DNA of 23,855 bases from Peptoniphilaceae bacterium. GTDB lineage: Bacteria; Bacillota; Clostridia; Tissierellales; Peptoniphilaceae. How positions within the stretch are numbered: position 1 is the first letter of the stretch; every line of letters starts with the position of its first letter. Under the pieces are notes generated by a model. The model was not told the origin of the DNA, ran no database searches, and saw only the letters and a program-made list of their open reading frames with translations. The translations under genes and the position numbers were made by a program. The DNA lies in contig CABJAE010000017.1 in assembly GCA_902363535.1 (NCBI GenBank), positions 1-23,855 on the forward strand, written 5' to 3'. Below, one piece after another: positions 6,393-14,493 of the stretch.

Positions 6393-7340
6393 ATGAAACT
6401 TTTTATATCCAGTCGTGTGCCCGATGAAGTCATCCAACGCTTAGAAGGCGTCGATTACAGCTACAACGACAGCAATGTTCCCATGACGAAAGAAGAAATT
6501 ATCGCAGGCCTTCAGGGAAAAGACGCCCTGATCTGTCCCTTGTCCGATAAAATCGACAAGGAAGTCATGGATGGAGCGAAGGATTTAAAACTGATTTTAA
6601 ATTACGGCGCCGGCTTCGATAACATCGACATCGCCTATGCCCGCGAAAAAGGCATCGTCGTCTGCAACGCTCCGGCTCCCTCCTCCGCCGTCTCTACCGC
6701 CGAATTGGCCTTTACCTTAATGCTGGCCCAAGCGCGGCAATTGATTCGCGGCGAAAAGGATCTTCGTGAAGGCGGCTTCCACGGATGGCGCCCCACTTAC
6801 TTCCTGGGCCAACAATTAAAGGGAAAGACCCTGGGTATTTTCGGCATGGGTAATATCGGCCAAAACTTAGCGAAACGTGCCCTTGCTTTCGACATGAAGG
6901 TTATTTACAATTCGAGAAATCGCAAAGAAGCCATCGAAGAATTAGGCGCCACCTACGTTTCCTTCGAAGAATTGTTGAAGGAATCGGACTTCATCAGCCT
7001 TCACTCCGCCTTCGTTCCCGAATTGAAACACAAATTTGACGCAAATGCCTTTAGGGCCATGAAGCCTTCCGCCACTTTCATCAATGCGGCTCGCGGCCCC
7101 TTAATCGATGAACAGGCCCTGGCCGATGCGTTAAAAGAAGGCACCATCGCCGGTGCCGCCTTGGACGTCTATGAATTCGAACCGAAGGTCACGGAAGATC
7201 TTTTGCATCTCGACAATGTGACTCTGGCGCCTCACCTCGGCAATGCTACGGTGGAAGCCCGCCTGGAAATGGGTAATGCCTGCGTAGACAATCTGGAAGA
7301 TTTCATCGCCGGAAAGAAACCGAGAAATCAAGTGAATTAA
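6393..7340 (+). CDS. D-2-hydroxyacid dehydrogenase (glyoxylate/hydroxypyruvate reductase-like)
   Basis: This 315-residue NAD(P)-dependent oxidoreductase interconverts a 2-keto acid and a D-2-hydroxy acid. The Rossmann motif is GIFGMGNIGQNLAKRA, followed by FDMKVIYNSRN, where the residues after the last beta strand (NSRNR) hint at NADP use. The substrate and catalytic parts are NYGAGFDNID, the Arg in NAARGPLIDE, the Glu in YEFEP and the His in APHLGNAT, so all catalytic residues are present. AAGGAGG five bases before the ATG at 6393 fixes the start; an earlier in-frame ATG lies inside rpmB. No clear promoter of its own was found after the rpmB terminator. The substrate cannot be decided; glyoxylate or hydroxypyruvate is likeliest by resemblance. 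It interrupts the usual rpmB-thiN neighbourhood. Confidence 0.92.
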   Translation: MKLFISSRVPDEVIQRLEGVDYSYNDSNVPMTKEEIIAGLQGKDALICPLSDKIDKEVMDGAKDLKLILNYGAGFDNIDIAYAREKGIVVCNAPAPSSAVSTAELAFTLMLAQARQLIRGEKDLREGGFHGWRPTYFLGQQLKGKTLGIFGMGNIGQNLAKRALAFDMKVIYNSRNRKEAIEELGATYVSFEELLKESDFISLHSAFVPELKHKFDANAFRAMKPSATFINAARGPLIDEQALADALKEGTIAGAALDVYEFEPKVTEDLLHLDNVTLAPHLGNATVEARLEMGNACVDNLEDFIAGKKPRNQVN

Positions 7341-7347
7341 GCGCAAC

Positions 7348-7373
7348 AAAAAAAGCCCTTCGGGGCCTTTTTT
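7348..7373. terminator. Bidirectional intrinsic terminator
   Basis: GCCC and GGGC close a TTCG loop with a C-G closing pair, extended by six A-T pairs past a one-base bulge. There are T-runs on both strands (six on plus, seven on minus). It lies between the convergent dehydrogenase (stop 7338-7340) and thiN (stop 7392-7394) and can end both transcripts. Confidence 0.85.
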
Positions 7374-7391
7374 ATTGGCTGAGATGCCTAT

Positions 7392-8027
7392 TTATTCATC
7401 TTTCGAATGGATGATGAGCATTTTTCCTTCGTGCAATGTCACCGTACCCCCGTCCTTCAGCAATTCGTTGCTGACACCGCGGGTTTTTTTTCTGTAAAGC
7501 TTTAAGTGGTCCACTTCGTATTTAAATCCGTCGGTGGAAATGGTAATGGCGTCGGTGACGGGAACAAAACTTACATAGTGAAAGCCAAGTTTCTCGATGG
7601 CGTAGGTGCCGGGTCCGACCATGCGCAGGCGATTGTTTTCGTCGATCATGGTGATCTTTGCCTTTTCGTCAAGATAGGCTTCCATAGAAAAAATCGTCGC
7701 CACACTGTGATCCCAACGACTGCCCGTGCCGCCTAAAATATGAATTTCATCGGGGCCGTATTCCAACATGCGCGTCATGGCCATTTCAGTGTCCGTCTCG
7801 TCTTTCATCGGCGGAAGAACTTCAATGGGCACTTGCTTTTCTTTCAGTTCCGCCAGGCGATGGGAACTGTCGAAATCGCCGATCACGAGCTTCAATTTTT
7901 CCGGCACGTGGGCCAGGGTGTCGTAGCCACCGTCGGCACAGATAATGCCGTCGGCCCAGCGAATTTCGCTTTCAAGCAATTCCTTCGACGGACGCCGCCC
8001 GCCGGTGACGATCAATCCCCGCTTCAT
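7392..8027 (-). CDS. thiN: Thiamine pyrophosphokinase
   Basis: ThiN converts thiamine and ATP to thiamine diphosphate and AMP. The 211-residue length is usual. Motifs seen are ADGGYDTL near the N-terminus, VIGDFDS, the substrate-binding KDETDTEMA, and the GGTGSRWDH loop. The C-terminal beta domain includes TRGVSNEL. Its ATGA overlaps the rpe stop by four bases, indicating translational coupling with rpe, as in other Bacillota. Transketolase, which uses thiamine diphosphate, works beside Rpe in the pentose phosphate pathway, a possible reason for the pairing (inference). It is the last gene of the long priA-thiN block and is followed by the bidirectional terminator. Confidence 0.96.
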   Translation of the reverse strand: MKRGLIVTGGRRPSKELLESEIRWADGIICADGGYDTLAHVPEKLKLVIGDFDSSHRLAELKEKQVPIEVLPPMKDETDTEMAMTRMLEYGPDEIHILGGTGSRWDHSVATIFSMEAYLDEKAKITMIDENNRLRMVGPGTYAIEKLGFHYVSFVPVTDAITISTDGFKYEVDHLKLYRKKTRGVSNELLKDGGTVTLHEGKMLIIHSKDE

Positions 8028-8665
8028 AGGCGTTTCAATGCGTCGATGGCAGCCATGGGATCTTCGTGCTTAAAGATGTACGATCCCGCAACCAAACTGT
8101 CGCAGCCCGCTTCTACCATGGCGGCGCCGGTGGTTTCGTTGATTCCGCCGTCCACCATGATTTCCAAATCCTCGCGATCGGTCATAGCCCTTACTTGCTT
8201 CGCTTTTTCGATGGTGGAGGAGATAAAGGATTGACCGCCGAAGCCGGGATTGACGCTCATTAAAAGCACGAGATCCACGTCATCGAGCAGGTAGCGAACG
8301 GATTCGGGATTTTGAGACGGGTTTAAACTGATGCCGGCCTTAATTCCCGCTTCTTTTATTCGGTGAATCAGTCGATGGGCGTGAATGGTGGCGTCGGTGT
8401 GAAATGTAATTCGATCGGCGCCGGCGGCGATGTAGTCTTCCACGGAATCCTCCGGCTTTTCGATCATCAAATGTACGTCGAAGGGAATGGAGGTGAAGGG
8501 GCGAATGGCCTTGATAACCGGCGGGCCGAAGGTAAGGTTCGGCACGTACTTGCCGTCCATTACGTCGATGTGAATGTAATCCACCGCTCTCTCGTCCAAG
8601 AAGGTGATGGCTTCACCTAATTTCGCAAAATCTGCCGATAATATCGACGGTGCCACTAACGCCAT
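8024..8665 (-). CDS. rpe: Ribulose-phosphate 3-epimerase
   Basis: Rpe interconverts ribulose 5-phosphate and xylulose 5-phosphate in the pentose phosphate pathway. The 213-residue TIM-barrel protein has PSILSADFAKLG, the metal-binding HIDVMDG (His32, Asp34), VHLMIEKP (His65), MSVNPGFGGQ, and the catalytic DGGIN near residue 175 with the phosphate-gripping AGSYIF. All family residues appear in place. It overlaps rsgA by ten bases upstream and thiN by four downstream, so all three are probably translated in a coupled way from one message. Confidence 0.97.
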   Translation of the reverse strand: MALVAPSILSADFAKLGEAITFLDERAVDYIHIDVMDGKYVPNLTFGPPVIKAIRPFTSIPFDVHLMIEKPEDSVEDYIAAGADRITFHTDATIHAHRLIHRIKEAGIKAGISLNPSQNPESVRYLLDDVDLVLLMSVNPGFGGQSFISSTIEKAKQVRAMTDREDLEIMVDGGINETTGAAMVEAGCDSLVAGSYIFKHEDPMAAIDALKRL

Positions 8666-9540
8666 TTTCCATTCTCCTTTTCTACTAATTCCTCGTAAAA
8701 ACGCAAATAATTTTCATAGCGACTGCTCGCCAAATCGCCGCTTTCGTAGGCCCCACGCACGGCACAGCCCGGCTCTTTTACGTGGCGACAATCCAGAAAT
8801 TTACAGTCTTGAATAAAAGGTACAAAGTCTCTGAAATGCTCGTCCAAATCCACTGAGGCAATGGAGTCGATTTCGATGCTGGAAAACCCGGGCGTGTCGA
8901 AGAGATACATGCCCTTCTCTCCGGTAAAGATCTCCGTATGCCGCGTCGTGTGCTTGCCGCGATTGGTTTTTTCGCTCACCGTGCCCGTTTCCAGATCCAA
9001 GTTCAAGATGCGATTTAAAAAGGTGGTTTTCCCCGATCCGGAGACGCCGCTTAAGACCGTGGTCTTTTCATAGAGCATCTCTCTCAGCCGATTCACCGAT
9101 TCCTCGTCGGCCTCCGACAAGCCCATGACCCGGTAGCCGCAGCCTTCGTATAGGGCGCGCAGGCGATCCGCCTCTTCAGGATCCATGTCCTGTTTCGATA
9201 CGACGGGAACGACGCTGACGTTTTTCTGTTCGTAATAGGCCAACATTTTATCAACCAAATACAGATTGTATTTAGGATTCGCCGTAGGGATGAAAAGTAA
9301 AATTTGATCCACATTGGCCACCGGCGGGCGAAGCAGGCCGTTTTTTCTCGGCAAAATTTCTTCAACCGAATTAAGCCTGTCCCCCTCGTCGATTAAAAGC
9401 TCCACGTAATCGCCTACCACGGGTTTTCGATTCTGATGGCGAAAAATGCCTCGGGCCCGCGTTTCGTACACTTCGCCGTCTTCGGCGGCCACGTAGTAAA
9501 AGCCGCCCAGCAGCTTCGTGATTCTACCCTTCTTTTTCAT
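8656..9540 (-). CDS. rsgA: Ribosome small subunit-dependent GTPase A
   Basis: RsgA (CpgA/YloQ) is a circularly permuted GTPase that checks late maturation of the 30S subunit. The 294-residue protein shows an N-terminal OB-fold (GGFYYV to GDYVELL), then the G motifs in permuted order: VSKQD (G4), GVSGSGKTT (G1, more often GxSGVGKS) and DTPGFS (G3). It ends with a zinc finger in C-x4-C-x-H-x5-C form. Its ATG shares one base with the prkC stop (TAATG), and it overlaps rpe by ten bases. In B. subtilis CpgA is a known substrate of the neighbouring kinase PrkC; the same link here is inference. Confidence 0.96.
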   Translation of the reverse strand: MKKKGRITKLLGGFYYVAAEDGEVYETRARGIFRHQNRKPVVGDYVELLIDEGDRLNSVEEILPRKNGLLRPPVANVDQILLFIPTANPKYNLYLVDKMLAYYEQKNVSVVPVVSKQDMDPEEADRLRALYEGCGYRVMGLSEADEESVNRLREMLYEKTTVLSGVSGSGKTTFLNRILNLDLETGTVSEKTNRGKHTTRHTEIFTGEKGMYLFDTPGFSSIEIDSIASVDLDEHFRDFVPFIQDCKFLDCRHVKEPGCAVRGAYESGDLASSRYENYLRFYEELVEKENGKWR

Positions 9541-11501
9541 TAAAAGTTCACCGATTTAACCACATTGCCGTCTACGCGCATATAGGCCTTGTCGCCGGGG
9601 CTTCCTTGCACCGGATAGGACACGGAGGAGCCTCCCATGACTTCTTCGTGATTGACCACGCGCTCGCTTCCGCCGGACTCTACCACGACTTCGATTTCGT
9701 GGGTCTCGCCGTCATCGGGAATGCGGTGGGAAATATTTTTATGGCTCACTTGCATTTCATTTTCGCCTTCCGATTCGTTACTACCGGCGCGTTTGCTCAC
9801 GATAATGTCCACGGTGGAACCTTGTTTGATTTGATTGCCGCTATTGTATTGTTGCCATACGACTTCGCCGGGACCGACGGAAATATCTTCCCGCTCTTCT
9901 ACATTGCCCAGCTTCAATCCCTGTTCTTTAAGAAGGGCCCTCGCCTTGTCGATGGAAACGCCTTTTAGATTGGGAACGATGGTCGTCTTGTCGTCTTGGC
10001 CCTTGCTCATGACCACATGGACGCTGTCGCCCTTGGGAAGTTCTTCCTCGGACTTCGGCTTTTGACTGATGATTCGATCCGCCGGAACGGAATCGCTGTA
10101 TTCCGTTTTATCCACGACTAAATTCAATCCCGCAGTCTTTAAAGTGGACTGAGCTTCGGAGATGGTCATGTTTTCGAGGTCGGGAACCTTTACTTTCTCC
10201 GTCTCCTTGGCGATCACGACGGAGAACTGATCCCCTCGCTTCAAGACTTCCCCTTCGTCCACGGACTGAGACAAGATAGTGCCGGGCTTTATTCCCTCGT
10301 CCGACTCCTTCTCGTCGATTTCCAGATTCAAGTCATTTGAAGCGGCGAAGTCCTTGGCTTCGGAAACGTCTTTTCCGATTAAGTCGATCATTTCCACTGC
10401 CGCATCTTTCTGATTGGAAATTAGCATGTCTTTGATCTTCGATCCGCCGAATGCCAGGCCGAAAAGGAGCAATAGGGCCAGCAAGACCCCGCCGATGGTG
10501 GCTAGGGGATTGCTCTTTTTCTTCGACTTTTTCACCGGGATCGGCCGAGTGTTTCGCTTCGTAGGCCCCACCGTATCCCTCGGTGCCGTCGCATCGTTTT
10601 GAACGCGGTTTGCGCTGGGCGGAATCACCACCGTGGTTCCTGTCGCCGTTTGGCCTCGATCGCCGTACACTTTGCCAAGCAAAATGGCTTTGACATCTTC
10701 GATGATCAAACTCACATTGGCATAGCGATCCGACGGTTTTTTCTCCGTCATGTGCTTAAAGACGCGGTCCACTTCCGGACTCACCCTGGGGTTTCGCTCC
10801 GACGGCATGGGAATGTCGTTTTGAACGTGCATTAAGGCCACGGTAATGGGATTTTCCGAATCAAAGGGCACGTCGCCTGTGAGCATTTCGAATAAGACGA
10901 TGCCCATGGAGTAGATATCGCTTCTGGCGTCGACTTTTTGGCCGCGGGCCTGCTCCGGCGAGAAGTAATGGACGCTTCCCATGACCGCATTGGTGACGGT
11001 AACCGTGGCGTTTCCCGCCATGCGGGCGATGCCGAAGTCCGTCACCTTCACGCGATTGTCCCGGGTAACCATTATGTTTTGAGACTTAATGTCCCGATGG
11101 ATAATGTTTTTATTGTGGGCGATTTTCAACGCCTCGGCGATTTGAATCAGGTAATTTAACGCCTGGTTCTGGCTTAACATGCCCTCTTCTTTAATTAATT
11201 CTTTTAACGTCTTTCCGTCAATGTATTCCATGACGATGTAGTAGACGTCTTCGTCGCCCACGGTTTCCATGCCCACGTCGTAGATACTTACGATATTCGG
11301 GTGAGAAATACTGGCAGCAGCCAAAGATTCTCGGCGGAATTTGCGAATGAAGTTTTCGTCTTCGTTGTATTCGCTCTTTAAGACTTTGATGGCAACGATT
11401 CTGTCCAGCCTGCGGTCGTGGGCCTTGTAGACATCGCCCATGCCGCCGCTTCCGATTCGTTTCAGGCATTCGTACCTGTCAGCTAAAATCATTCCCTGCA
11501 T
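9540..11501 (-). CDS. prkC: PASTA-domain Ser/Thr protein kinase
   Basis: This 653-residue membrane kinase senses peptidoglycan fragments and phosphorylates cytoplasmic proteins. The kinase domain (about 10-270) has GSGGMGDVY, Lys39 in VAIKV, HRDIKSQN (catalytic Asp137), DFG at 155-157 and an activation loop with several Thr before GSVHYFSPEQ. After a basic linker there is one transmembrane helix at about 333-352, then three extracellular PASTA repeats (about 368-434, 436-501 and 505-571). The last 80 residues are not PASTA: an acidic SNESEGENE linker and a beta-rich, Ig-like tail (about 590-653). It follows stp by four bases and overlaps rsgA by one. It should act with Stp as a reversible switch. 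Confidence 0.96.
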   Translation of the reverse strand: MQGMILADRYECLKRIGSGGMGDVYKAHDRRLDRIVAIKVLKSEYNEDENFIRKFRRESLAAASISHPNIVSIYDVGMETVGDEDVYYIVMEYIDGKTLKELIKEEGMLSQNQALNYLIQIAEALKIAHNKNIIHRDIKSQNIMVTRDNRVKVTDFGIARMAGNATVTVTNAVMGSVHYFSPEQARGQKVDARSDIYSMGIVLFEMLTGDVPFDSENPITVALMHVQNDIPMPSERNPRVSPEVDRVFKHMTEKKPSDRYANVSLIIEDVKAILLGKVYGDRGQTATGTTVVIPPSANRVQNDATAPRDTVGPTKRNTRPIPVKKSKKKSNPLATIGGVLLALLLLFGLAFGGSKIKDMLISNQKDAAVEMIDLIGKDVSEAKDFAASNDLNLEIDEKESDEGIKPGTILSQSVDEGEVLKRGDQFSVVIAKETEKVKVPDLENMTISEAQSTLKTAGLNLVVDKTEYSDSVPADRIISQKPKSEEELPKGDSVHVVMSKGQDDKTTIVPNLKGVSIDKARALLKEQGLKLGNVEEREDISVGPGEVVWQQYNSGNQIKQGSTVDIIVSKRAGSNESEGENEMQVSHKNISHRIPDDGETHEIEVVVESGGSERVVNHEEVMGGSSVSYPVQGSPGDKAYMRVDGNVVKSVNF

Positions 11502-11505
11502 ACCT

Positions 11506-12210
11506 TCACCTGCTCTTATCTAGTACGATGACGGTGATATTGTCTTTTCCGCCACTATCCAGGGCTTTTTGCACCAGTTTCTTCGACATATCGCCCTTTT
11601 CCGTTTCCAGTACTTTTTGAATCTCGGCGCCCTCCACCACATCGGAGAGGCCGTCGGAACAGAGGATGATAAATTTTAAATCCGCATCCAGGCTTCGAAT
11701 TTGGAAATCCACGCCTTGGGTGGTGCCCAAGGCCTTTGTGAGGACATTTTTCTTCGGATGGACGCGGGCCTCTTCTTCGGAAATATCGCCGATATCCAAG
11801 AGATAATTGACGAAGCTGTCGTCTTTTGAAATTTGAAAGAGGGCGTCGTCGTATCCGTAGATTCTGGAATCGCCGATGTTAATGTAATAAAGCTTGCCAT
11901 CAAGCAGATAAATCAAACTTAAGGTGGTTCCCATGCCCCGGTACTTTAAATGGGCTGCGGACTGATCGAAAATCTCTTGATTCACATCTCGCACGCCGTT
12001 ATTTAAAAGGTCCAAAAGTTCCCGTTCACTTTCGACGGGAACGGAGAGGACTTCTTTTAAGCGGTTCACGGCCAACGCGCTGGCCTTTTCCCCCGCCGCG
12101 TGGCCGCCCATGCCGTCGGCTAAAATGGCAAAGCGCTTTTTCGGATCCACGTAGTAACTGTCTTCATTGTTTTCTCTGCCACCGATATGGGTGTATGCAG
12201 AAATTATCAT
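11506..12210 (-). CDS. stp: PP2C-type Ser/Thr protein phosphatase
   Basis: Stp (PrpC in B. subtilis) removes phosphates placed by PrkC. The 234-residue single-domain protein carries the metal-binding PP2C motifs: GGRENNEDSYY near the N-terminus, ADGMGGHAAGE, NIGDSRIY, SDGLSD and GGKDNITVIV. It has no membrane segment, so it acts in the cytosol. It lies four bases after rlmN (an AAGGTGA site overlaps the rlmN stop) and four bases before prkC, the standard phosphatase-kinase pair. All metal ligands seem present. Confidence 0.96.
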   Translation of the reverse strand: MIISAYTHIGGRENNEDSYYVDPKKRFAILADGMGGHAAGEKASALAVNRLKEVLSVPVESERELLDLLNNGVRDVNQEIFDQSAAHLKYRGMGTTLSLIYLLDGKLYYINIGDSRIYGYDDALFQISKDDSFVNYLLDIGDISEEEARVHPKKNVLTKALGTTQGVDFQIRSLDADLKFIILCSDGLSDVVEGAEIQKVLETEKGDMSKKLVQKALDSGGKDNITVIVLDKSR

Positions 12211-12214
12211 AGTA

Positions 12215-13240
12215 TCACCTTGTCTTTATGGCTTCAGAACCCGCTTTTAATTGTCCACAGCTGGCCTGTATGTCACTGCCTAATTCTCTACGTATTGTAC
12301 ATGATACGCCGCTTTGAGACAACTCTCGTTGAAAGCGCAGGATGTGTTCTTTGGACGGTTTTTTCTCTGCGAAATGGGCCGTGTCGTTTAGGGCGATCAA
12401 GTTCACGTGACAGGGAAGGCCCTTGGTAAGGGCTTTCATCTCGCGAATGTTTCTCGGCTGATCATTTTTCCCCTGAATCAATGTGTATTCCAAAGTGATC
12501 CGCTGTTTCGTCTCGTCGCAATAATCCCTGAGGGCGGAAAAAAGTTCGTCTAAATTATAGCTGTTGGCGACGGGCATCAGTGCCTCCCTGGCCGATTGAT
12601 CCGTCTCGTGAAGGCTTATGGCCAAATTAACGGGCAGACCTTCCTTCGCCAAACGGCCGATGCCGTCGACGAGTCCGCATGTGGAAATGGTCATGGAGCG
12701 GTAGCTCATGTTTTTTCCCTTGGGCTCGTGGAGAAGTTTCAAAAAGCGCAACACATTGTCGTAATTGTCCAAAGGTTCGCCGCTTCCCATGAGGATGATG
12801 TTCCCCACGGAAATCTCTTCATTTTCTTCCACGGCATAGATCTGTGAAAGCATTTCATAGGGCGTGAGATCGCGAATGCGGCCCTTGAGTGTGGACACAC
12901 AAAAGCTACACCCCATGCGGCAACCGACTTGCGTCGATACGCACAGGCTGTAGCCGTAATGGTATTTCATCAAAACCCCTTCGACGATCTCCCCGTCTTC
13001 CATTTCGTAGAGGTACTTCTTCGTCTCGTCCAGCTTCGACGCCAGGCGCTTCACGATTTTGGCGCCGCGAAGAGGCGCAGGAAGGGCATTTTTCAGAGAA
13101 TCCGGTACATTTGAAAGCTCTTCGAGGGCCTTTCGTTGACCGTGAATGCCTTCGAAGAGTTGCGTTGCGCGAAAACTTTTTTCGCCGAAGCCGGCGACGT
13201 AGGCCTTTAATTCCTCAGGCGTCATTTCCATCCAATGCAT
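12215..13240 (-). CDS. rlmN: Dual-specificity 23S rRNA/tRNA adenine C2 methyltransferase (radical SAM)
   Basis: RlmN methylates C2 of A2503 in 23S rRNA and A37 in tRNAs by a radical SAM mechanism. The 341-residue form starts at an ATG that shares one base with the rsmB stop (TAATG), with AAGGA six bases ahead; a longer frame running back to 13333 lies inside rsmB and lacks a ribosome site. The cluster cysteines are Cys107, 111 and 114 (CxxxCxxC). GSGEPLDN follows, and the C-terminal Cys328 in ASCGQL is the one that forms the methyl transfer intermediate. All key residues are present. It is downstream of rsmB and upstream of stp. Confidence 0.96.
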   Translation of the reverse strand: MHWMEMTPEELKAYVAGFGEKSFRATQLFEGIHGQRKALEELSNVPDSLKNALPAPLRGAKIVKRLASKLDETKKYLYEMEDGEIVEGVLMKYHYGYSLCVSTQVGCRMGCSFCVSTLKGRIRDLTPYEMLSQIYAVEENEEISVGNIILMGSGEPLDNYDNVLRFLKLLHEPKGKNMSYRSMTISTCGLVDGIGRLAKEGLPVNLAISLHETDQSAREALMPVANSYNLDELFSALRDYCDETKQRITLEYTLIQGKNDQPRNIREMKALTKGLPCHVNLIALNDTAHFAEKKPSKEHILRFQRELSQSGVSCTIRRELGSDIQASCGQLKAGSEAIKTR

Positions 13241-14493
13241 TAGGCGTCCTTTCTTACGATACAGGCCATGGTAAACCCGTCGGTACCGTGGCGGTGGGGC
13301 CAGTAGCGCGTTCCCTTTTCCTTTAATCGACACTCCGGATGATCCGACAAGAAGGAATGGAGCACGCCTTCATTTTCTTCCACGGTGACGCTGCAGGTGC
13401 TGTACACCAACTCGCCGCCGTCGTTTAATGCGTCGTAGGCATTTTCCAGCAAGAGCCGTTGTACCCGGGCCAGCTGAAGCACATCGTCATATCCGACGCG
13501 GTACTTGATCTCGGGTTTTCTCCGGATCAGGCCCAGGCCCGTACAGGGCGCGTCCACCAAAATGCGGTCGTATTTTTTCTTCGGCAGGGGCGTTTTTCCG
13601 TCCCGCACCGCCGTAGCGATGTTTTTATATCCCAAGCGACGGATGTTTTCTTCCATGCGTACCAGGCGCTCAGCCGAAGCGTCGAAGGCGTCCACGTGGG
13701 CAAAAATTTCCGCCATTTGAAAGCTCTTTCCGCCGGGCGCGGCGCAAAGGTCCATGGCCTGCACTTCTTTATCGGTTGTAAATAATGAGACCACCGCCTG
13801 AGACGCCGCATCCTGAACGTAAAAGCGTCCCTCTTTGTAGGCCTCGGTTTCAAAAAGGCCTCGGGGATGTTTTACGACGACGGCGGGACGGGGCTTTATG
13901 CTCTCGCAGGCAAATCCGTCTTCTTCAAGCTCACCGATCAGCGCCTCGGCACTCACGGAGACCGGACGCAATGTTAAAGGCGCCGGATCGAAGGTGGATT
14001 TCAGAAAGGCTTCCGTTTCGTCTTTTAAAAGGCGCTGAAAATAGCGCACCCATTCTTCCGGGAAACTGTAAGTGACGGCGAGGCGTCGCACTTCGTCGTC
14101 GATATGGACCTTGAAGGCCTCGTCTTTTTCCCGAATCACTTGCCTCAACACGCCGTTTACAAGTCCGGAGGCGCCTACATTCGAGATGACCTTTGCCATC
14201 TTTACGGTTTCGTTGACGATGGCATGATCCGGCACCCGGTCCAGAAAGTGCATTTGATAGAGGGCCATGCGCAGGAGTTGGCGGATGTTTTGATCCAAGT
14301 TTTCCGGCTTTTTCACGAAGCGATGGATCACGTAATCCAAAAATAATTTGTTTTGCACCGTGCCGTAGACGATGGTCTCCGCCAGGTTGCGGTCCGCCTC
14401 TTTAAGTCCCTTGGGATCGAAGGCGTCTTGAATAAAGGCGCCATTTTCCACTTTCTCCAATGTCGTGAGGGCGAGAAAACGGGGATTTCGCAT
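13240..14493 (-). CDS. rsmB: 16S rRNA (cytosine(967)-C(5))-methyltransferase
   Basis: RsmB methylates C5 of C967 in 16S rRNA. The 417-residue protein has an N-terminal NusB-like RNA-binding domain (about 1-140, with DRNLAETIVYGT and LRMALYQMHFLDRVPDHAIVNE split by a linker) and a C-terminal Rossmann methyltransferase domain. The SAM motif is DLCAAPGGKSFQMAE, and the two cysteines of the family lie in DAPCTG and STCSV; the second is the catalytic nucleophile. RsmD, acting on neighbouring G966, is also in this window. It shares one base with yugP upstream (TGATG) and one with rlmN downstream. Confidence 0.95.
   Translation of the reverse strand: MRNPRFLALTTLEKVENGAFIQDAFDPKGLKEADRNLAETIVYGTVQNKLFLDYVIHRFVKKPENLDQNIRQLLRMALYQMHFLDRVPDHAIVNETVKMAKVISNVGASGLVNGVLRQVIREKDEAFKVHIDDEVRRLAVTYSFPEEWVRYFQRLLKDETEAFLKSTFDPAPLTLRPVSVSAEALIGELEEDGFACESIKPRPAVVVKHPRGLFETEAYKEGRFYVQDAASQAVVSLFTTDKEVQAMDLCAAPGGKSFQMAEIFAHVDAFDASAERLVRMEENIRRLGYKNIATAVRDGKTPLPKKKYDRILVDAPCTGLGLIRRKPEIKYRVGYDDVLQLARVQRLLLENAYDALNDGGELVYSTCSVTVEENEGVLHSFLSDHPECRLKEKGTRYWPHRHGTDGFTMACIVRKDA

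Noticed and set aside
12292..12308. GTATTGTACATGATACG, 16/17 identical to a site at 21912-21928 in the yicC-rqcH gap
   Set aside because: The first copy encodes the conserved SCTIRRE segment of RlmN, so the likeness is probably coincidence and not a shared operator.
13241..13333. Extension of rlmN upstream into rsmB
   Set aside because: The added residues lack similarity to RlmN, and the TAATG junction with AAGGA upstream gives a normal start at 13240.
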